Shown: positions 1-12,055, counted from the stretch's first letter. The stretch: DNA of 64,000 nt from Apostichopus japonicus (GCF_037975245.1 NC_092577.1:12220013-12284012), one strand, 5' to 3'. Notes: generated by a model from the letters alone, not told the origin. Numbers and translations: made by a program.

Positions 1-164
1 CTTTTTAGTTTCTTGATTTACGCCTTAGAAATTATTTTCTGGTGGCAAATAATGTGCAACTTACTTTCGAGAGGAAAATATACCACATTGCTTATAGTTG
101 AAAACCAAACAAAAACCCAATCATAACTACTAACAGAGGACATCATCAAGTATTCTTTGGATAA

Positions 165-530
165 TTATTGAGAGCGTGGTGAACAATTGAGAACGTGGTG
201 GACATTATTGAGAGCGCGGCGGACAATTATTGAGAGCGTGGTAGACAATTGAAAACGTGGTGGACAATTGAGAGCGCCAGTGGTGGACAATTGAGAGCGT
301 GGGTGGGCACTTGAGAGCGTAGTTGACAATTATTGAGAGCGTGGTGGACAATTATTGAGAGCGTGGTGGACAATTGAGAGCGTGGTGGACAATTGATAGC
401 GTAGTGGACAATTGATAGCGTGGTGGACATTATTATTGAGAGCGTTGTGTACAGTCATTGAGAGCGTGGTGGACAATTGAGAGCGGGTGAAAAATTGAGA
501 GCGAGGTGGACATTGAGGGCATGGTGGCCA
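165..530. repeat. 19-bp minisatellite (about 18 copies)
   Basis: Tandem copies of a unit close to ggacaattgagagcgtggt, with recurrent 3-bp insertions (attatt in place of att) giving 22-bp variants. Copies differ by single substitutions (gagaacg, gatagcg). Reading frames on the minus strand here only restate the repeat. The array runs directly into the tRNA-like head of the next SINE. Confidence 0.9.
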
Positions 531-845
531 ATTGGCTAAGGCGTCGGACTTGTGATCCAAGTATTGCTGGTTCGATTCCTGCCTAGTTCATTACGTTGTG
601 TCCTTGGGCAAGATGCTTTATCTAAATTACCTCTCTCCACCCAGGGGTTAAATGGGTACCTGTGAGGTAACTTGTCATTGGGCGCAGTATATAACTGCAG
701 CTGCCTGGAGGGATTGTCTCTGGGACAGGTTATCATTGACCAGGGGTAATATAACGTCTGTGTAAAGCGCTTTGAGACCTATTGCTGGTATAAAACGCTA
801 TATAAAACTCGAGTATTTATTATTTTCATTATTTTTATTATTATG
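523..845 (+). mobile_element. tRNA-derived SINE, full-length copy
   Basis: A tRNA-like head carries a pol III A box (tggctaaggcg, 533-543) and a B box (ggttcgattcc, 569-579, matching the consensus). A body follows, with a segment around 752-805 (taaagcgctttgagacc and cgctatataa), and then a TTATT/TTATTA simple tail to about 842. This head, body and A/T-rich tail order is that of a tRNA-derived SINE. It is not a functional tRNA gene, because no matching acceptor stem flanks the head. No clear target-site duplication was seen; the 5' side is a minisatellite. Confidence 0.8.
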
Positions 846-2485
846 CTTGTGATGAACAATTTTCCCCAAACACTGAGATAAGAAGAATATACAATAAAAA
901 GATTCCGCTTCGTGAGAGATCAATCAAATTAAACTCTCCACAATGTTTGTGACTGCAGGATTTTGAGATAAAGTCGAAAAAGTAAACATTTCCAAAATTT
1001 TGAAAGTCCTCTTATCCAGAAATTTAAAATTATACGGCGTTTTATCATGACGCTGAATCAGTGAAGGGACAAAACAAGAGTTAAAAGCCTGACCCGTTAT
1101 ATGATTCCTCAGAAAATGTATAATATTGAAATGCAGCGAAAATATAACTTAAGCAGAGACTAAGTTATTAAAAAATATAATTTACGTATAAATAGATATA
1201 TTTGTAAGTTTCATCTTATTTGTCGTATTGAACAACCGACTTCGCTTGCAACATGTTATCTCGTTTCGTATACACACACATATACCGGTCTAAAACGTCC
1301 AAATTAAATTGCAATGGAGCCCTAATTTTCCCTATACAGCCCTATATAGCCCTATATAGTTTATCAGAGGGAGACGTGTTCCATATAGGGGAGTCAAGAG
1401 TCAGATGGGGGAATTGTGACGATACTGATAACTCATGAGTTAATATTTATATATAGTTTATATAGTATTATATTATATATAGTTTATTTTTATTCTTTTC
1501 CCTCGTTTCAATGGGTTTCTATAACTGACCCCAGCGGCCAGGGGTGTATGGTCCCTATGGTCCCGCCCATGCCCCCACCACGTCCCAGAAGATGTATAAA
1601 ACCCCTACCATAAGTTTGTTACTTTTTACTATAAATATCAATAGATTTACTCTCTACTGTACGTTCATTATGTCAAATGTTCAGCTAAATATTTCAAGCC
1701 CAGCTTCATTTGCATGTACCGATGGGTCCGGAAGATATTGCCATTAACTTTTAAGGCTTATATGGGACAAAACTAAGGTTTCAAGGAATGCTCAAGGGGG
1801 AAGATATATTTAATAAGCAACTTGCATCATGAATTAATTTAGCGTACTGTTAAACGACAGTCCGCAAACGATAGAGCGCCACCGTTGAAGTGGGTCGAGG
1901 ACAATTTTCGTGTTTCAAGGGATTTCAAGGGACACTTTTCGAAGCTTGCCGATGGAGATCAAGTCCATGGTTCAAGGCTTGGCTAATTTCCATGCGTTCT
2001 AATCATCGATAATGAAGGGTGGGGTCTGGTGGGGTCTGGCTCAGTACTCTTGGAAGATTATGGGTCGTAGGAGGAAAAGTAATAGCATGGAAATACCGGG
2101 TCGTCCTCATTATATGTTTTTATATATTTTCATATAACATTTGCCTCTTATTGCTCGTTTTGATTACGACAACCGTTATTTTCCCAACCCCTGCATTCAT
2201 CAATGATTTCACCCCAACACAGTTTATATAACTCATTACAGCTGCCTTCCTGCATTTACACGCCATATTAATTTCGCAAAGCGAGAAGGGGACTTCGAAC
2301 TAGGAAATACCTTCGGCATTACCTTAACTTCTGGAATCACGTTAAAGCTATAGTTTGATCTCAAGAGTAAGGCAAATATGTCACCTAAACAGAACTAATA
2401 TTGTTCGATACAGGTGACAAACGCCTAGAGTGGAATTACGACCTTCCTTACCGGTTTCGAACCTCTGGAAATACAATCAGCGTAC
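846..2485. other. Non-coding stretch, no gene seen
   Basis: AT-rich sequence with only short chance reading frames. Minor items are a triplicated cctatatag motif near 1330-1360, a TATA-rich patch near 1445-1490, repeated 'tttcaaggga' words around 1910-1935, and a short tandem of gtggggtctg at 2019-2040. Confidence 0.6.
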
Positions 2486-2624
2486 ATGGCCTATAGTTGG
2501 TTATAGGGTGTCCGCGTACAAAGCGGGAGGCCCGGGTTCGAATCCCGGTGGAGGCTGAAAGTTCTTTCACTGTTCTTGATTTTCCAACTCATTACGATTT
2601 TCATTTATATATATATATATACGG
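2486..2624 (+). mobile_element. tRNA-derived SINE, second family
   Basis: The tRNA-like head at about 2487-2556 has a perfect B box (ggttcgaatcc, 2535-2545), a good T arm (cccgg/ccggg) and an anticodon arm ccgc-gtacaaa-gcgg, whose loop would carry ACA. The 5' acceptor strand does not pair with ggaggct, so it is not an intact tRNA gene. A unique body (gaaagttctttcactg) and a (TA)n tail at 2602-2622 follow, which is the SINE layout. The family differs from the one at 523. Confidence 0.7.
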
Positions 2625-4176
2625 TGACTTACAGCATGTTGTTACTCGAGTTTCACGCCTGCACAGCGATCATCAGACAACAACGTAAAACTAAAACGAA
2701 CTCCGAGCAGGAAATGATGAAATTACGCAAACGGTTTGCAAATGATACTACAAAAATATTTCATTAATTAATTAATTAATAAAATAATTTAATTAAAAAA
2801 GGTCGGCAATAGGGAATGAAATAATAATAAGTTGCTAATTAGCACCAAATTAATGAGTAGATCCCTTGGTTTGTAGAAGAGGTTTCCAGTTATTTGTGAT
2901 ATAGGCCTATACTATGTCTTGAATGTTACTCAATCAAACCAACACCAAATGCGGCTTTAAGAGAAGATTTGAAGTGTTTCACAAAGCTATTAATTGGAAA
3001 AGAAATCCTCATTGGAGCAACTTATCACCAAGACATCCATGTAATGTGACATTAGTGTATGCACGTCCGCATATCCTGTTTTCTTTCTTAAGATCCAAAA
3101 GCATTAGGACTGAAGTTTTTCTTCGTATGTATATATAGGTTTCTGAGTTGGTCTATAAGGTAATCGGGATATTGCTAACTAAAGATCAAACGTATTGCCC
3201 TCCCCACCCCACCCCCCTAAAAAAATACTTCTAGGTAGCCAAACAATGGTCACATATTTTCATATTCAAGCTTACGAAATATTTTACCATTAATATTAAT
3301 TTCATTTATACCTCTATCAATATTGGGGGGTCACTTGAAAAGCCAGTTCATCCTAGAATTTCATTTTCTAAAATACTTTTTATCATTTTTTTTTTAGTCT
3401 TGATTTGTTACATTTCAAGAACAACGTTTGCTAGTAATGTTTCTAAAGCTCTCCTGGGTTTTTTACTTGGTCTAGCATTTAAATCTGCTAGATCGATGGA
3501 CTGCTTTTCCTTTAAGGTTAAAATAATGATGATAGCAGTTCTTCATTGCCAGTCCAAATTTTGGAAAATCGGATAATATGTAGTAAATCACTGTTTAATG
3601 TTATACCAAATACATTCATTAATATTCCTTCACAAACTTTAATTATATTCCATAGCTCGATAATAATATCAAGCTTCAAGAATTATAAGAAAAATACGTA
3701 CTTGTTTCTGTAGTTATGTATATGACATAAGAGATACACGCATGCGCAAAGTACACACACATCCTATTAAAATGATGAAAAACTGCAATATTTTTATCTC
3801 AACAACGGAACAAGCCTTGAAGACGCTACTGTTTTTGGCCAGACCTCTTATAAATAAACTGAAATACCATAAAACAATAACCCATGTACAATATATCATA
3901 TACAACTAGGCGTCAGTAAAAGAAGCCGAAAGGCCAATGGCTATATACCAATTTATAATTCCCAACCGCGCCCCTTTTAAAATAAATGCCCAACCGCGCA
4001 TGTGACCCTTTTTATATATATATTTCAATGAAGCTTAGTGTATTTCACCGATACTCAAACTTGGAACCGACTATATCTCCGAAGTAAAAAGAAGAACTAA
4101 ATTTTCTGGTTTCCCAGTTAAGTTGGGAATTTTTTTTATTGTTACAATTATATTTCTTGAGAAACAATTAAGTTAT
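2625..4176. other. Non-coding stretch, no gene seen
   Basis: Contains a short attaatta tandem at 2763-2785, a C-rich patch at 3199-3220 and a repeated cccaaccgcgc word near 3961 and 3990. No coding exon or element end could be supported. Confidence 0.55.
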
Positions 4177-4975
4177 CAATGTGATTAATTGGAACCAATC
4201 GGCTTTTAAATTTAATGAACAAGGCGGCTTCCCCGGTCTGTATCGTTTGCAATATTGAGGATGAAACAATTGAACATTTATTATGGTCCTGTCATGTGAC
4301 GTATAGTTTTCATTTAGATTGCGAACTGATTTATTTTGGAAGACAGTTTATCTGCAAAAAAAGAAGCTTTTTTTCTTCGGCAAGCTTGTAGCTGGTTATG
4401 ACCCGCTGAGCTGTTTTATCCTCTATATCAAATACTACATTGTCAATTGTAAGCATAACAATATTAAGCCTGCTTGCTACAATTTCGTCTATAAAATGAA
4501 ATTTATACTTAACGTTGAAAAGTACATTGTTTTAAAGCGAAATTCTACTAACTCTGCTCGTAGAACATACATGGCGTTAAAGACTTGTTTTTCTCACTCA
4601 ATTAATGATCTTTGCGATTCTTTATTTTTCCTCTGCCTGTCGTCTACCTAAATCTTTTCTGTCTTCTGCTTGGGATTTCATTTTTTTGAGACATTCTTTG
4701 CTGTTTCTAGGTGTAATTGTTTGTGTGCTCACAGTGTGTGTATAAACATATTTGTGTATTTATGTACGTATGTGTATATATTTGTATGTATGTATGTACA
4801 TGTGTATATCAAGGTATTGACCGCATTAATCTCATTATCGAATTATGTTAATAATTCCTTTGTAACATTGAGCTGACATAACAATGTGTTAATCAAAATT
4901 GTACATACAAATGTGTACCACATATATTATACTCTTGAATAAATCAGATGGGAAAACAATGTGATTAACTGGAAC
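4177..4975 (+). mobile_element. 5'-truncated LINE insertion with target-site duplication
   Basis: About 760 bp (4196-4956) lie between two 19-bp direct repeats, caatgtgattaattggaac at 4177-4195 and the same word with one change (t to c) at 4957-4975. The interior holds a LINE ORF2 C-terminus, a 3' untranslated region rich in TGTATG words, an AATAAA signal at 4938-4943 and a short A run (4953-4956) just before the right repeat. That is the signature of target-primed reverse transcription with 5' truncation. Clade is uncertain; the C-terminus resembles L1-like elements. Confidence 0.8.
4219..4651 (+). pseudogene. LINE ORF2 C-terminal fragment, frameshifted
   Basis: The frame through 4230 reads ASPVCIVCNIEDETIEHLLW followed by SCHV. 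This is the CxxC...H....C knuckle with an 'ET.EHL' core, typical of the region after the reverse transcriptase domain in L1-like ORF2 proteins. The frame then breaks. From about 4319 another frame continues with an 'IKYYIVNCK' and 'VEKYIV' pattern, typical of the extreme C-terminus of such proteins, to a stop at 4651. Reverse transcriptase and endonuclease domains are absent because of the 5' truncation. The join between frames lies near 4300-4340. It cannot be functional. Confidence 0.75.
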
Positions 4976-6083
4976 TTGTCTTCTTTTTTGACGCAAATTA
5001 TCCTCTTTTTTTAAAGAAAAAAGGGTCAGCCATGTTTAATATTTCACCGATGGACGGTCATTCTGTCTGACAAGTATATCTGAAGCAATTTCCTTAAAGG
5101 AATCCTCTTATTTTTCATTGTCAATTGCTTATTTCACAAATGAGGTCACTTTAAAAAAAGTCATTATTTACGTCTCAAATATATGATAAAAAGAAATCAC
5201 CAATAATGGTTATTCGTGCCTAACAGTTTTCAACTACAGACGAATTTTCCGCCATTTAGAAAATTTTTCCATCAATGAAACATTTTAATATTTATATACA
5301 GTTAACGCGTTCCAAATATCTGAACACTAATTCTAATGAAATTTACGATCTTACGCTCAAGTTGACCAGTTTTGTACCAAAATAGGCTAGAAAGTCAGTT
5401 AATGGTCAGTGAACTGATACGAAAACTTCCAACAATTGACAATTAATTTGTCTGCCCATCACAACACATGTACACACACGCACACACACACACAAGTCTT
5501 GATTCCCTTTATGAAACATATTAATAATTACTTGAATTTAACAATTCGCGGTGTCTGTGGTTATAATATTTTCTACAGGCTCATAAACCTCAACGATATT
5601 GTAGTTGAATATTTTACGACTTTTAGCAAGTTTAAAATCGCCGAAATCTGAAGGTGGCACTATTGACCTTTACGGCCCCTTCAGCATCACCTCACAGACG
5701 CTCCCTGAGGATATAGACATTATTTGCTAAGTATCATCCATGTTCTCCAAAAAAGTGTCATTTTAATCCCTCTCGAAAATTCAAAAACATGATTTGAAAT
5801 TTTGATTACTCTAATTCCATGAAATTAATAGTTGGTATAGTTGTCAATTACGTCAATAACCAGTAATGCATTGACATTTGGATCAAATCATATTCATATG
5901 CATAATTATATAATCATAAAACGAATGCATCGTAAGTTTAACGAGGCTAGCATGTTGGCCAATAATACAGTCAACTCTTTGCCGTTGACCGTTTGGTTAC
6001 ATTAGAGACATTTTTCCCCATCTCAACTTATTCAACAAACAAAATGTACAGATAATAACGAACATTTAACACGTCAAATGCTT
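4976..6083. other. Non-coding stretch with a CA microsatellite
   Basis: Only a short CA tract (5466-5494, acacacacgcacacac...) stands out. The rest is AT-rich unique-looking sequence without exons I could support. Confidence 0.55.
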
Positions 6084-6096
6084 ATATGTGTGTGTG

Positions 6097-6175
<79 letters not shown>

Positions 6176-6253
6176 ATATATATATATATGTGTGTAGTAT
6201 ATATATATATATGTGTGTACATATATATATGTGTGTGTATATATATATATATT

Positions 6254-6334
<81 letters not shown>
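6084..6334. repeat. Compound (TA)n/(TG)n microsatellite
   Basis: About 250 bp of alternating purine-pyrimidine sequence. A (TG) start at 6086-6096 leads into long (TA) runs, with TGTGTG inserts at 6167-6175, 6189-6196, 6212-6219 and 6230-6238. The poly-Tyr/Ile reading frames on both strands are artefacts. Such tracts can form Z-DNA or cruciforms. Confidence 0.95.
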
Positions 6335-6336
<2 letters not shown>

Positions 6337-7079
6337 GTATTCAAACGTTAACGGTAATATATCACCTACACCCATCGGACGTTTCACCTTTCCCATCTAC
6401 ATCATACTTCGTCATTTTACTTTCTGAAAATTATTGGAAAGATCCCGAACTAAACAAAAACACAGAATTAGGTCAGATAATGCTCGTCAACCGTTCAAAG
6501 CATCCTGGTTTTTGCGAACAAATTGCAAAGAATGATTATTCCGTAGTTTTCCTTGTCATTCTGCCTGGGGCAATCTATACGGCTCCACTCCATCATGTGG
6601 AATAGGCATTCGCCCAATATATAAAAACATAAAAAAATGTATTCTAAGTTAAATTGATAGGCATTATAGATTGAAATATACTCAACTCGCGGAAATGAGA
6701 TTGGGAGGGGTTGGGGAGGGGAGGGGAGGGAAGGGAAAGGGTAGGCTACACGTATTTTTTCATATCACACTGGTGTAAGCGGTTCCTTTCGAAATCATTA
6801 CATATATACGTACATCGTTCTAATAATTCCAAGGTAACACATTTACGTTATAGAATTTGCCTTCTATCACTGACAAATGAGTCGTTTCATACACTTCCGT
6901 ACTCAAGCATCAAGCTGCATAATCTGACCAATCAGCATTGAGACAGTCTCAGATATATGAATATGTATGTTACATTTGTAATCCGTTGGTAATGCGGACT
7001 CGTATCTTTGCGACTGAATAGTTTCAGTATATTAGAGCCAATTAGCATGACGGTTTTACATGAATAATCATTATACGAC
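6335..7079. other. Non-coding stretch with a G-rich patch
   Basis: An 80-codon open frame runs from the TA tract to 6605 but resembles nothing I know. At 6703-6742 the plus strand carries six or more runs of three to four G (gggaggggttggggagggg...), a good G-quadruplex candidate. Nothing else stands out. Confidence 0.5.
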
Positions 7080-7375
7080 AGTATTTCCTGCGGTATTTCG
7101 TACACTCGGGTACATTATTCTGCACTTGTACTCATGGGTTTGTACTTCTACTTATACTCAACAAAAGTACAAAAAGAATCATGTACTACTCACAGGATAC
7201 TCGTACTTATTGGTAACATATGTACTCGCATTGGTACTCAACATATAAAACTCATGTACTACTGGTATTTGGTTCTGCACAGTCATTCATGTGTCCTCGG
7301 GACCTTGTACTCATGTCCGGTATCCTACTCGAGTCTTTGTACTCACGCACCAAGTCCACATGGTATTCATGGACA
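7080..7375. repeat. Degenerate GTACTC-rich low-complexity region
   Basis: The words gtactc, tactcg and actcatg recur about a dozen times in diverged spacing (for example 7129-7134, 7208-7213, 7229-7234, 7308-7313, 7338-7343). It looks like an old hexanucleotide array. The reverse complement, GAGTAC, is enriched in the same way at 56.0-56.35 and 57.9-58.1 kb. Confidence 0.5.
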
Positions 7376-9292
7376 TTGCAATAACGCAAACATTCTCAAC
7401 GTTTTTCAGATAAGAAGACATTACATTTAATGATCATTTTTTTCTGTATCCAATAAAGTTTTCTTGAATGGTTCTCTAATTAGTATAACATTAGTAAGAC
7501 TAACATTGAAGGACAATGCCAGTCTATTATGTGTTAATGTTACACGGTAAAAAGAGACAATAAAAACAGTGATACAAAGTTATATGATCAGGGAAAAATT
7601 CTCGTATTTGGATATATTATTAAAAAAAAAAAACTTCCAACTGCAAATTTTTAAATAAAATAGAAAAAAAAACTTTAAAGGAAAAAAAAAATCCAAGGAA
7701 AAAAGAAATTACTTCAGTCGTTTACATTTCCCATAAGCGTAGGTATTTTTTATATTTATTTAATTTAAAGTTTGCACAGTATTACATGATTTATAGCTGT
7801 AGTAGATTCTTCTAATTAAATCTAATTAATAGAATGTCGTGATCTTCCCATCAATCGATAATCTATTAGGATACTCAAGTCGCCATATTGCCAGATATCT
7901 CGAAAGAAAACAAAATTAATTACAAACCAACAAAAAATATATATATTTACAATTCTGTCTTGCATCTTTCTTTCTCTCTTTTTCGCGGGGAAAAAAAATC
8001 TAATTTTCAAGTCTCCTGCTTCGTGATTATATAATTATTCATCTCGGTTTTGTTTTTATTTGATATCTGTGTTAAATTTTAATTGCTGCCTCTTTCGATT
8101 AATTACTCCAGCTCACAAACCTGTCTGTCGAAATATAGTTGTATCTTTTGAAAATAGAAGATTTATTCAATCAATCGGTACTTAGATCACAACCACGATC
8201 GATTAAATTGAAAAATATTTGAGCACGACGTTTGTGTTTTTTTTTTGTTCTCTTACAGTTTTATTCCAGGTTTGAAATTAGTTCTAAGCAGACGACACGA
8301 TATAGTGACATTTATTACTGGCATTTGTGTTGAAGTTTTGACTTTGAGAAACTTAAGATAAAACTTTATCGTGCGGAATTACTGAAGCATTTAAATAATT
8401 TATGGGAAAGAGTATTAATGATGGTTCGAAGGATCGGTTATGTTTTATAGGTAAAAGGGACATCTGAAACCAAAAAGCAGAAACATTTGGGACAGAAAAG
8501 GGGGAAGAAAAAATTCGCCAATCGCGAAACATGATCTTACAATTGTATAGTATAAAGGCGTGTGTACAAATGTGTAAAACTTATGTTTTATACAGCTGAC
8601 AAACATGCAGAACTGCAACAGTATAAAAATGTATAATCTTAACATAATTTCTTTGAACATAAACTAAATATTTGATTCGATTATTTTCCATTTAAAATAG
8701 CAGCACTGCGAACTTTTGGAATCAATTTGTAGTAACTAAATGTGTTCTTTTATTTTGTCTAGTATGTTCTGTTAAATTACAACATTCTTAATATACACAG
8801 GGGAAGGCATTAATGTCCTTACTCTGATAGAATACTAACAACATATGAATGACATTCATGCACAGTTACAACAGTTGTTGTCAAAAAAGGGTAATATTCG
8901 AATCAGTAAATACAACAGCTCTTGTTTTAAATAATTTGACTGCATATACGTGTTAAAGGGGCATAAGGATACACACTTCAGGTCCGTGGTTATGGGGGTA
9001 CAGGGGCATGCCACCCCTCCTTCTTGCAGACTACTGTTCCGCTCAATTAAATTATTGATGTCCCTATTCCAATCATTGTTAATGTACATGTTTAAATTGT
9101 TGATTCCTTCCAACTCAGAATTTTTGACTACTGGCCCGATATATCTATTTGTATTTCGAAATTGTGGCAAAGTCAATTGTTGATAGTGTCAACAATAATC
9201 ACTCTTTCGATGTGTACATATATGTTCTAAGAGTGAATTATTGGATATTTAAGTCCTTTAGAGTGAAAACCACTCAATGGAGTTAATCTATT
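7376..9292. other. Non-coding stretch, no gene seen
   Basis: A-rich patches (7621-7690) and short reading frames only. A 106-codon frame on the minus strand (8856-9176) overlaps a plus-strand frame of similar length and shows no recognisable domain. A perfect 8-bp stem with a 5-base loop (attgttga / tcaacaat) lies at about 9175-9195. Confidence 0.5.
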
Positions 9293-9376
9293 AGTATATA
9301 TAGTATACTAGGTTAGTATATAATATACTAGACTATTATATAATATATTAGGTTAGTATATAATATACTAGGTTAG
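9293..9376. repeat. About 21-bp AT-rich tandem repeat
   Basis: Four diverged copies of ggttagtatataatatacta, followed by a short (GGAT)n at 9376-9391. Confidence 0.75.
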
Positions 9377-9466
9377 GATGGATGGATGGATATTAAATCA
9401 TATGACAATCTACAGCGCTAAAGCAAACGATTCCTTCAAACAGATTATCATAAAGAGTATAAAAAG

Positions 9467-12055
9467 GTTACTGTTGTGCCAGCAATCAAAACACCAGTTG
9501 TCTTCATTCTCTTTGTTAATGCGCCATATCCAGAGTTACTGATGTACCTGAAATCAAAACATTAGCTGTGTGCGTTCTCTTTGTTATTGCGCCATATATG
9601 ATAAACAGAGTAACTGTTGTACCTGCAATCAAAACATTAGCTGTGTGCGTTCTCTTTGTTATTGCGTCATATATGATATACAGAGTTGTACCTGCAATCA
9701 AGACAATAGCTGTGTGAGTTCACTTTGTTATTGCGCCATATATGATATACAGAGTTACTGTTGTACCTGCAATCAAGACATTAGCTGCGTGCGTACGCTT
9801 TTCTATTGCGTCATATATGATATAAAGAGTTACTGTTGTACCTGCAATCAAGACAATAGCTGTGTGAGTTCACTTTGTTATTGCGCCATATATGATATAG
9901 AGTTACTGTTGTACCTGCAATCAAGACATTAGCTGCGTGCGTACGCTTTTCTATTGCGTCATATATGATATAAAGAGTTACTGTTGTACCTGCAATCAAG
10001 ACAATAGCTGTGTGAGTTCACTTTGTTATTGTGCCATATATGATACACAGAGTTACTGTTGTACCTGCAACCAAGACAATAGCTGCGTGCGTACGCTTTT
10101 CTATTGCGCCATATATGATATACAGAGTTACTGTTGTACCTGCAATCAAGACAATAGCTGTGTGCGTTCACTTTTCTATTGCGCCATATATGATATACAG
10201 AGTTACTGTTGTACCTGCAATCAAGACAATAGCTGTGTGCGTTCACTTTGTTATTGGGCCATATATGATATATAGAGTTACTATTGTACCTGCAATCAAA
10301 ACATTAGCTGTGTGCGTTCTCTTTGTTATTGCGCCATATATGATATAAAGAGTTACTGTTGTACCTGCAATCAAGACAATAGCTGTGTGAGTTCACTCTG
10401 TTATTGCGCCATATATGATATACAGAGTTACTGTTGTACCTGCAACCAAGACAATAGCTGCGTGCGTACGCTTTTCTATTGCGCCATATAAGATATACAG
10501 AGTTACTGTTGTACCTGCAATCAAGACAATAGCTGTGTGCGTTCACTTTTCTATTGCGCCATATATGATATACAGAGTTACTGTTGTACCTGCAATCAAG
10601 ACAATAGCTGTGTGCGTTCACTTTGTTATTGTGCCATATATGATATACAGAGTTACTGTTGTACCTGCGATCGAGGCAATAGCTGCGTGCGTACGCTTTT
10701 CTATTGCGCCATATAAGATATACAGAGTTACTGTTGTACCTGCAATCAAGACAATAGCTGTGTGCGTTCACTTTTCTATTGCGCCATATATGATATACAG
10801 AGTTACTGTTGTACCTGCAATCAAGACAATAGCTGTGTGCGTTGTCTTTGTCATTGCACCATATATGATATACAGAGTTACTGTTGTACCTGCAACCAAG
10901 ACAATAGCTGTGTGCGTTGTCTTTGTTATTGCGCCATATATGATATACAGAGTTACTGTTGTACCTGCAACCAAGACAATAGCTGTGTGCGTTGTCTTTG
11001 TTATTGCGCCATATATGATATACAGAGTTACTGTTGTACCTGCAATCAATTGCATGACAATAGCTGTGTGCGTTCACGTTGTTATTGCGCCATATATGAT
11101 ATACAGAGTTACTGCTGTACCTGCAATCGAGACAATAGCTGTGTGCGTTTTTTTGTTAATGCGCCATATATAATATACAGAGTTACTGTTGTACCTGCAA
11201 TCAAGACAATAGCTGTGTGCGTTCTCTTTGTTATTGTGCCATATATGATATACAGAGTTACTGCTGTACCTGCAATCGAGACAATAGCTGTGTGCGTTTT
11301 TTTGTCATTGCGCCATATATGATATACAGAGTTACTGTTGTACCTGTAATCAAGACAATAGCTGTGTGCGTTGTCTTTGTTATTGCGCCATATATGATAT
11401 ACAGAGTTACTGTTGTACCTGCAATCAATTGCATGACAATAGCTGTGTGCGTTCACGTTGTTAATGCGCCATATATGATATACAGAGTTACTGTTGTACC
11501 TGCAATCAAGACAATAGCTGTGTGCGTTCTCTTTGTTATTGTGCCATATATGATATACAGAGTTACTGCTGTACCTGCAATCGAGACAATAGCTGTGTGC
11601 GTTCTTTTTGTCATTGCGCCATATATGATATACAGAGTTACTGTTGTACCTGTAATCAAGACAATAGCTGTGTGCGTTCTCTTTGTTATTGTGCCATATG
11701 TGATATAAAGAGTTACTGTTGTACCTGCAATCAAGACAATAGCTGCGTGCGTACGCTTTTCTATTGCGCCATATATGATATAAAGAGTTACTGTTGTACC
11801 TGCAATCAAGACAATAGCTGCGTGCGTACGCTTTCCTATTGCGCCATATATGATATAAAGAGTTACTGTTGTACCTGCAATCAAGACAATAGCTGCGTGC
11901 GTACGCTTTTCTATTGCGCCATATATGATATAAAGAGTTACTGTTGTACCTGCAATCAAGACAATAGCTCTGTGCGTTCACTTTGTTATTGCGCCATATA
12001 TGATATAAAGAGTTACTGCTGTGCTTGCAATCAAGACACTATAGCTGTGTGGTTT
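9467..12055. repeat. 75-bp satellite array, about 35 monomers
   Basis: The monomer begins gttactgttgtacctgcaat and ends catatatgatatacaga. From 10052 to 11026 it repeats with exact 75-bp spacing (10052, 10127, 10202 and so on). Two monomers carry a 6-bp insertion (ttgcat type; 11027-11107 and 11406-11486), two are 74 bp (11108-11181, 11257-11330), and the first copies are shortened. Monomer classes differ at the middle: gcgtgcgtacgc, gtgtgcgttcac, gtgtgcgttctc, gtgtgcgttgtc and gtgtgagttcac. Because 75 is a multiple of three and stops are rare in the unit, frames of 160-290 codons appear on both strands (25-residue periods, one of them Cys-rich). I read these as by-products. Confidence 0.95.

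Noticed and set aside
2487-2556. Possible true tRNA gene (T arm and anticodon arm look good)
   Set aside because: The 5' acceptor strand does not pair with the 3' strand, and a SINE-like body with a TA tail follows.
10304-11981. Long reading frames (up to 290 codons) on both strands at 10-12 kb
   Set aside because: They lie entirely in the 75-bp satellite, appear in at least four frames at once, and are explained by a period divisible by three with few stops.
9467-12055. CRISPR-like array
   Set aside because: The whole 75-bp unit repeats, with no unique spacers, in clearly eukaryotic DNA.
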